64,000 nt of DNA. Source: Hofstenia miamia. Taxonomy: Eukaryota > Xenacoelomorpha > Acoela. The notes beneath the pieces are model-generated. The model saw only the letters and a list, made by a program, of their open reading frames with translations. It did no database searches and had not been told where the DNA came from. Location of the stretch: positions 354,361 to 418,360 of the forward strand of contig SCFE01000009.1 in assembly GCA_004352715.1 (NCBI GenBank). The letters are read 5' to 3'. Positions 60,613-64,000 of this stretch are shown here, one piece after another (position 1 is the first letter of the stretch; every line of letters begins with the position of its first letter). The position numbers were made by a program, and so were the translations under genes.

Positions 60613-61204
60613 TACAAACCCGTTTTCATATAAATTTAGAGGACTCTGTCAAGTTACTATAACCCATGGAGGGTCAAATATTGCTTACACCCCCATGTTA
60701 GTTGGAGATGACAACTATGCACAGGCATATTATCAATCAATAAAGGCTTTGGGGATAAATAATGATGGCAGTGGAATATGATACACCCAATATAACAAAN
60801 TACAAACCCGTTTTCATATAAATTTAGAGGACTTCGTCAAGTTACTATAATGTAGAATCGTGGGCTGTAATTTTACTAGCAACTAATTGACTCTGCAGAA
60901 GGTTTAACTTAGATAACGACAGCCCCGATTCTGGGGAAAACAAGTAACGAGAAAATAACTAATAGAAACAATTGTAATTCATCCAAGTATTTGATACGAT
61001 ACTTTAGGTATTTCCAAGATGATCAATTAACGTGGCTTCCAGCCGAAGCAGAGTCAAGTTACTATAACCCATGGAGGGTCAAATATTGCTTACACCCCCA
61101 TGTTAGTTGGAGATGACAACTATGCACAGGCATATTATCAATCAATAAAGGCCTTGGGGATAAATAATGATGGCAGTGGAATACGATACACCCAATATAA
61201 CAAA
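60613..61204. repeat. allelic duplication around single N at 60800
   Basis: 60613-60662 matches 60801-60850, and 60663-60799 matches 61068-61204, with small differences (GGACTCTG/GGACTTCG, CTTTGG/CCTTGG, ATATGA/ATACGA). The second set is split by an insertion (60851-61052). This is the pattern of two haplotypes concatenated at an N. Confidence 0.85.
60851..61052. mobile_element. 202-bp insertion with 15-bp target-site duplication
   Basis: GTCAAGTTACTATAA lies on both sides (60836-60850 and 61053-61067) and occurs once in the uninterrupted allele at 60648-60662. A duplication of this length points to LINE-type target-primed insertion, so a SINE is likely. A CCCCGATTCTGGGG hairpin and an upstream TAGCAACTAATTG could be degenerate tRNA T-arm and A-box parts, but this is weak. 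No poly(A) tail or inverted repeats. The end CGTGGCTTCCAGCC also occurs near 40052. Confidence 0.75.
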
Positions 61205-61639
61205 CATGCAATTATGGTTTTGAGGGAAACCAATTCCAAAGTTTATAAAAGGATAAGATATGTGTTTTGTAAATCATTGTATTATAGAAAGATGTTGAAA
61301 CTTGACAACATTCATGCAGTGGAAGGTCATATTCACTCTACCAAGGAACCACAAAGTTTGCACATGTTACAAACTATCTATTACAGAAATACAGTATACA
61401 CGATGTCAGTGTTGAAAAGGTTTTGCAAATAAACCCCAATGGAGGATTGATTGGAATTGATAATTCAAGGCTACACTTGCTTTCTAAATGGTCAAAACTG
61501 TTTAGAATACACGCAATTTACCATGGGTTTTGTTAAAAGAGAATTTAGAAATACCAATGGATATCTGATATCTTACAGATTTTGTTGTAATTTACCAATT
61601 TTAGGCCATCTACTGTCTTTATTGTTTTGGCTCTATGTT

Positions 61640-62101
61640 AAATTTAGACATTGGAGACTTTACAATTATTTAAATATTTAATGGACATTGATGAAATTAG
61701 ATGCATTTCTTTACAAATTCCTTCATTCTGCTGGTTTCAATTTTACAGTGTACATGCCTTGGATGATATTCAACCAAGTTTGGTTCAAGGCTCATTTTTA
61801 ATTGCAAATGCAAGTCCCCACAATCACCATGGTAAACATTGGTTGTTGATTATATGAGATGACAATGGCAACTTAATTTTCAAAGATTCTCTTGCATGTC
61901 CCTTAAAACATTATCCCGACATTTGGCATTTATGAGGGTGATAGAAAAACAAGATTACAAGGAACATCTCTGATATGTGGTGCTTACTGTATATTTCATG
62001 CATTTTTATTTTTTAATAAAATACCAGAGGTGCTTGTGCTTACCAATTTACCATTTATTAATGATTTTTTGTGTGATAATGGTCTTAATAAAATTACCTA
62101 A
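61640..62101 (+). pseudogene. Polinton adenovirus-type cysteine protease, broken
   Basis: The frame 61651-61857 ends NASPHNHHGKHWLLII followed by a TGA; the same frame continues DDNGNLIFKDSLACPLKHYP, and a shifted frame gives LQGTSLICGAYCIFHAF to a stop at about 62101. Adenain-type proteases use a His in 'HW', an acidic residue or Asn about 17-20 residues later, and Gln and Cys in a 'Q...S..CG.Y' block; all these motif positions can be seen. In Polintons it is thought to process virion proteins. One stop and at least one frameshift inactivate it. The stretch 61440-61640 is not assigned. Confidence 0.7.
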
Positions 62102-62155
62102 AACTTTTATTTTATAAAAACGCATGTACAATTTAATAAAATATCTAGACATTAC

Positions 62156-63155
62156 NNNNNNNNNNNNNNNNNNNNNNNNNNNNNNNNNNNNNNNNNNNNN
62201 NNNNNNNNNNNNNNNNNNNNNNNNNNNNNNNNNNNNNNNNNNNNNNNNNNNNNNNNNNNNNNNNNNNNNNNNNNNNNNNNNNNNNNNNNNNNNNNNNNNN
62301 NNNNNNNNNNNNNNNNNNNNNNNNNNNNNNNNNNNNNNNNNNNNNNNNNNNNNNNNNNNNNNNNNNNNNNNNNNNNNNNNNNNNNNNNNNNNNNNNNNNN
62401 NNNNNNNNNNNNNNNNNNNNNNNNNNNNNNNNNNNNNNNNNNNNNNNNNNNNNNNNNNNNNNNNNNNNNNNNNNNNNNNNNNNNNNNNNNNNNNNNNNNN
62501 NNNNNNNNNNNNNNNNNNNNNNNNNNNNNNNNNNNNNNNNNNNNNNNNNNNNNNNNNNNNNNNNNNNNNNNNNNNNNNNNNNNNNNNNNNNNNNNNNNNN
62601 NNNNNNNNNNNNNNNNNNNNNNNNNNNNNNNNNNNNNNNNNNNNNNNNNNNNNNNNNNNNNNNNNNNNNNNNNNNNNNNNNNNNNNNNNNNNNNNNNNNN
62701 NNNNNNNNNNNNNNNNNNNNNNNNNNNNNNNNNNNNNNNNNNNNNNNNNNNNNNNNNNNNNNNNNNNNNNNNNNNNNNNNNNNNNNNNNNNNNNNNNNNN
62801 NNNNNNNNNNNNNNNNNNNNNNNNNNNNNNNNNNNNNNNNNNNNNNNNNNNNNNNNNNNNNNNNNNNNNNNNNNNNNNNNNNNNNNNNNNNNNNNNNNNN
62901 NNNNNNNNNNNNNNNNNNNNNNNNNNNNNNNNNNNNNNNNNNNNNNNNNNNNNNNNNNNNNNNNNNNNNNNNNNNNNNNNNNNNNNNNNNNNNNNNNNNN
63001 NNNNNNNNNNNNNNNNNNNNNNNNNNNNNNNNNNNNNNNNNNNNNNNNNNNNNNNNNNNNNNNNNNNNNNNNNNNNNNNNNNNNNNNNNNNNNNNNNNNN
63101 NNNNNNNNNNNNNNNNNNNNNNNNNNNNNNNNNNNNNNNNNNNNNNNNNNNNNNN
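62156..63155. other. assembly gap of exactly 1000 N
   Basis: A placeholder-sized gap closes the Polinton segment on its right side. Polymerase B and packaging ATPase genes of the element are not seen anywhere in the window. Confidence 0.95.
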
Positions 63156-63244
63156 ATTTCCCAAAGATTTATTGGATTTTAATATTTTGGCGGGTATATT
63201 TCAAAGTCTAAATTCTTCCACAATTTTAAACATCATTTGCAATT

Positions 63245-63704
63245 ATGTCGCACTGGCGTGTAGTTACACTTTTAACTTCTAATGAAGAAGCAATTTCATT
63301 TTGCAAGCGTGAAGGCCTCTTGGTCACTAGTAGAAGATGTCATGCTGCTGGTTGTCGTAGGCGGATGTCTACAATTTCGAGTGCTAATCACTTGGATGGC
63401 TACCTCTTGCGTTGTCCTAGATGCAAGCGCACTTGCTCTGCCCACACTGGAACCTTTTTTGCGAAGGCCAAGTTGGAGTTAAGGGTAGTTTTTGCGGTAA
63501 TTTGGTACTGGATTCTGCAAGTTCCTGTCACTCGAACCGCGGATGTCTTGGGAATCACAAATCCACGGCTGTAGATTGGTATAGCTTCTGTCGGGACGTT
63601 TGCTCTATGGCCTTGATGAGAGCTTATATCTGCCCACAGAAGTATGGAGGTCCAGATCGCATTGTTGAGAATGAATATTACATTTATATAAAAAGTATTA
63701 AATA
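63245..63704 (+). pseudogene. Merlin/ISXO2-type transposase, N-terminal part only
   Basis: The 109-aa frame reads SNEEAISFCKREGLLVTSRR, then a zinc-ribbon-like CHAAGC...RCPRCKRTC, then HTGTFFAKAKLELRVVFAVI, matching the 'GLl....C..C...m......DG...RC....C....S.r.gtFF..skL' start of ISXO2-like (Merlin, IS1595) transposases. A frameshift near 63560 passes to STAVDWYSFCRDVCSMAL and YGGPDRIVENEYYIYIK, where intact enzymes have 'iGGpg.iVEIDEs' with the first catalytic Asp. Here that Asp is not found and sequence identity ends, so the copy is truncated at the edge of its catalytic domain. Confidence 0.75.
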
Positions 63705-64000
63705 ATTATTCATTGATATTTGAAATGAATTTAAGTACATTTACAATAGTTGATTTAATTGAGAAATATTCATTACAAACATGTTGTAAAATTGAAGTTG
63801 CAAATTTACCAAGTTAGTATTAAGGAACAACCATATGAGGTTTTTCAAAAATACATACAAGGATAATCAAAGAAATGGCAATTTAGTTTATGATTCTTGG
63901 AATCCAAATTAGAATAAAGTTACGCAGCTATTTGCAAAACATAAGTTACAAGAATGCTGCAAAATGATTGGCTGATAAAATTGTATATGCTTTATTTAAA
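63705..64000. other. AT-rich DNA to window end, nothing recognised
   Basis: No frame or repeat end identified. Confidence 0.5.

Larger units (their letters stand above)
59687..61435 (+). pseudogene. Polinton major capsid protein (double jelly-roll), broken
   Basis: The N-terminal frame (59687-60220; natural start probably Met at 59717) has GPLVEFNFRSEQNEYIDLQS, then NNALHSLFSDYSVYANGVLL, matching the conserved 'vNn.LhSLFsqvdv.lNg' block of the F54H12.2-like family, which is the Polinton capsid. A frameshift near 60200 leads to FYGPLAIDFFQCEKLLIPGV and VDIQLKLLRSQDDFSLIAD; a later shift restores LTRENVFSNEPIRRIALAII and FTGKMFTNPFSYKFRGL at 60520-60650. The end is present twice because of an assembly join at 60800, once with a 202-bp insertion. 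In viruses the protein builds the icosahedral shell; here no intact reading frame remains. Confidence 0.8.

Overview
The window looks like nuclear DNA of an AT-rich invertebrate animal. Two genes are split by ordinary GT-AG introns, there is no operon structure, microsatellites ((TA)n, (TTA)n) are common, and most other coding traces are decayed transposons. I cannot fix the species; a cnidarian-like or flatworm-like genome would fit. It is a draft scaffold: long N runs (two of exactly 1000 N) and four single-N joins, three of which carry unmerged duplicate sequence.

Host genes. (1) AGXT2, a mitochondrial alanine-glyoxylate aminotransferase 2 homologue, minus strand, 12 coding exons from 37145 down to 24904, predicted 471 aa and apparently intact. 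(2) CYC1, mitochondrial cytochrome c1, plus strand, 5 coding exons 49337-55847, 271 aa, intact except that a matrix-targeting leader probably lies on an undetected 5' exon. (3) A 171-aa intronless minus-strand ORF (15558-15043) resembling glycine-cleavage H protein in its C-terminal half but lacking the lipoyl lysine. All 15 introns of AGXT2 and CYC1 end in TTTAG, whereas their 5' splice sites vary widely.

Mobile elements by region. 1-4.1 kb: a piggyBac-type MITE and two converging LINE reverse-transcriptase remnants. 4.5-6.0 kb: a LINE with R2/R4-type C-terminus sitting in (TTA)n repeats, with a sequence gap inside. 9.4-13.6 kb: a CR1-like LINE (esterase-like ORF1, endonuclease, RT) interrupted by a 655-bp hAT element with a perfect 8-bp target duplication. 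16-22.3 kb: four LINE remnants. 23.3-23.8 kb: a Tc1/mariner-type MITE with about 43-bp inverted repeats. AGXT2 introns hold a hAT-type MITE and a LINE end. 39-46 kb: a mariner remnant, a LINE ORF1/endonuclease remnant and two same-strand copies of one LINE. CYC1 introns hold a Tc1-type MITE (intron 2) and an antisense LINE (intron 3). 58.3-62.1 kb: a decayed Polinton/Maverick (integrase, small core-like protein, major capsid, adenovirus-type protease) lying between two 1000-N gaps. 63.2-63.7 kb: a truncated Merlin/ISXO2-type transposase.

The most informative oddity is in the Polinton capsid gene. The assembly carries both alleles around one N: the left copy has an empty target site and a stop codon, and the right copy has a 202-bp insertion flanked by a 15-bp target duplication and no stop. 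I found no convincing new gene system; the H-like protein without its lysine and the uniform 3' splice sites deserve the closest look.
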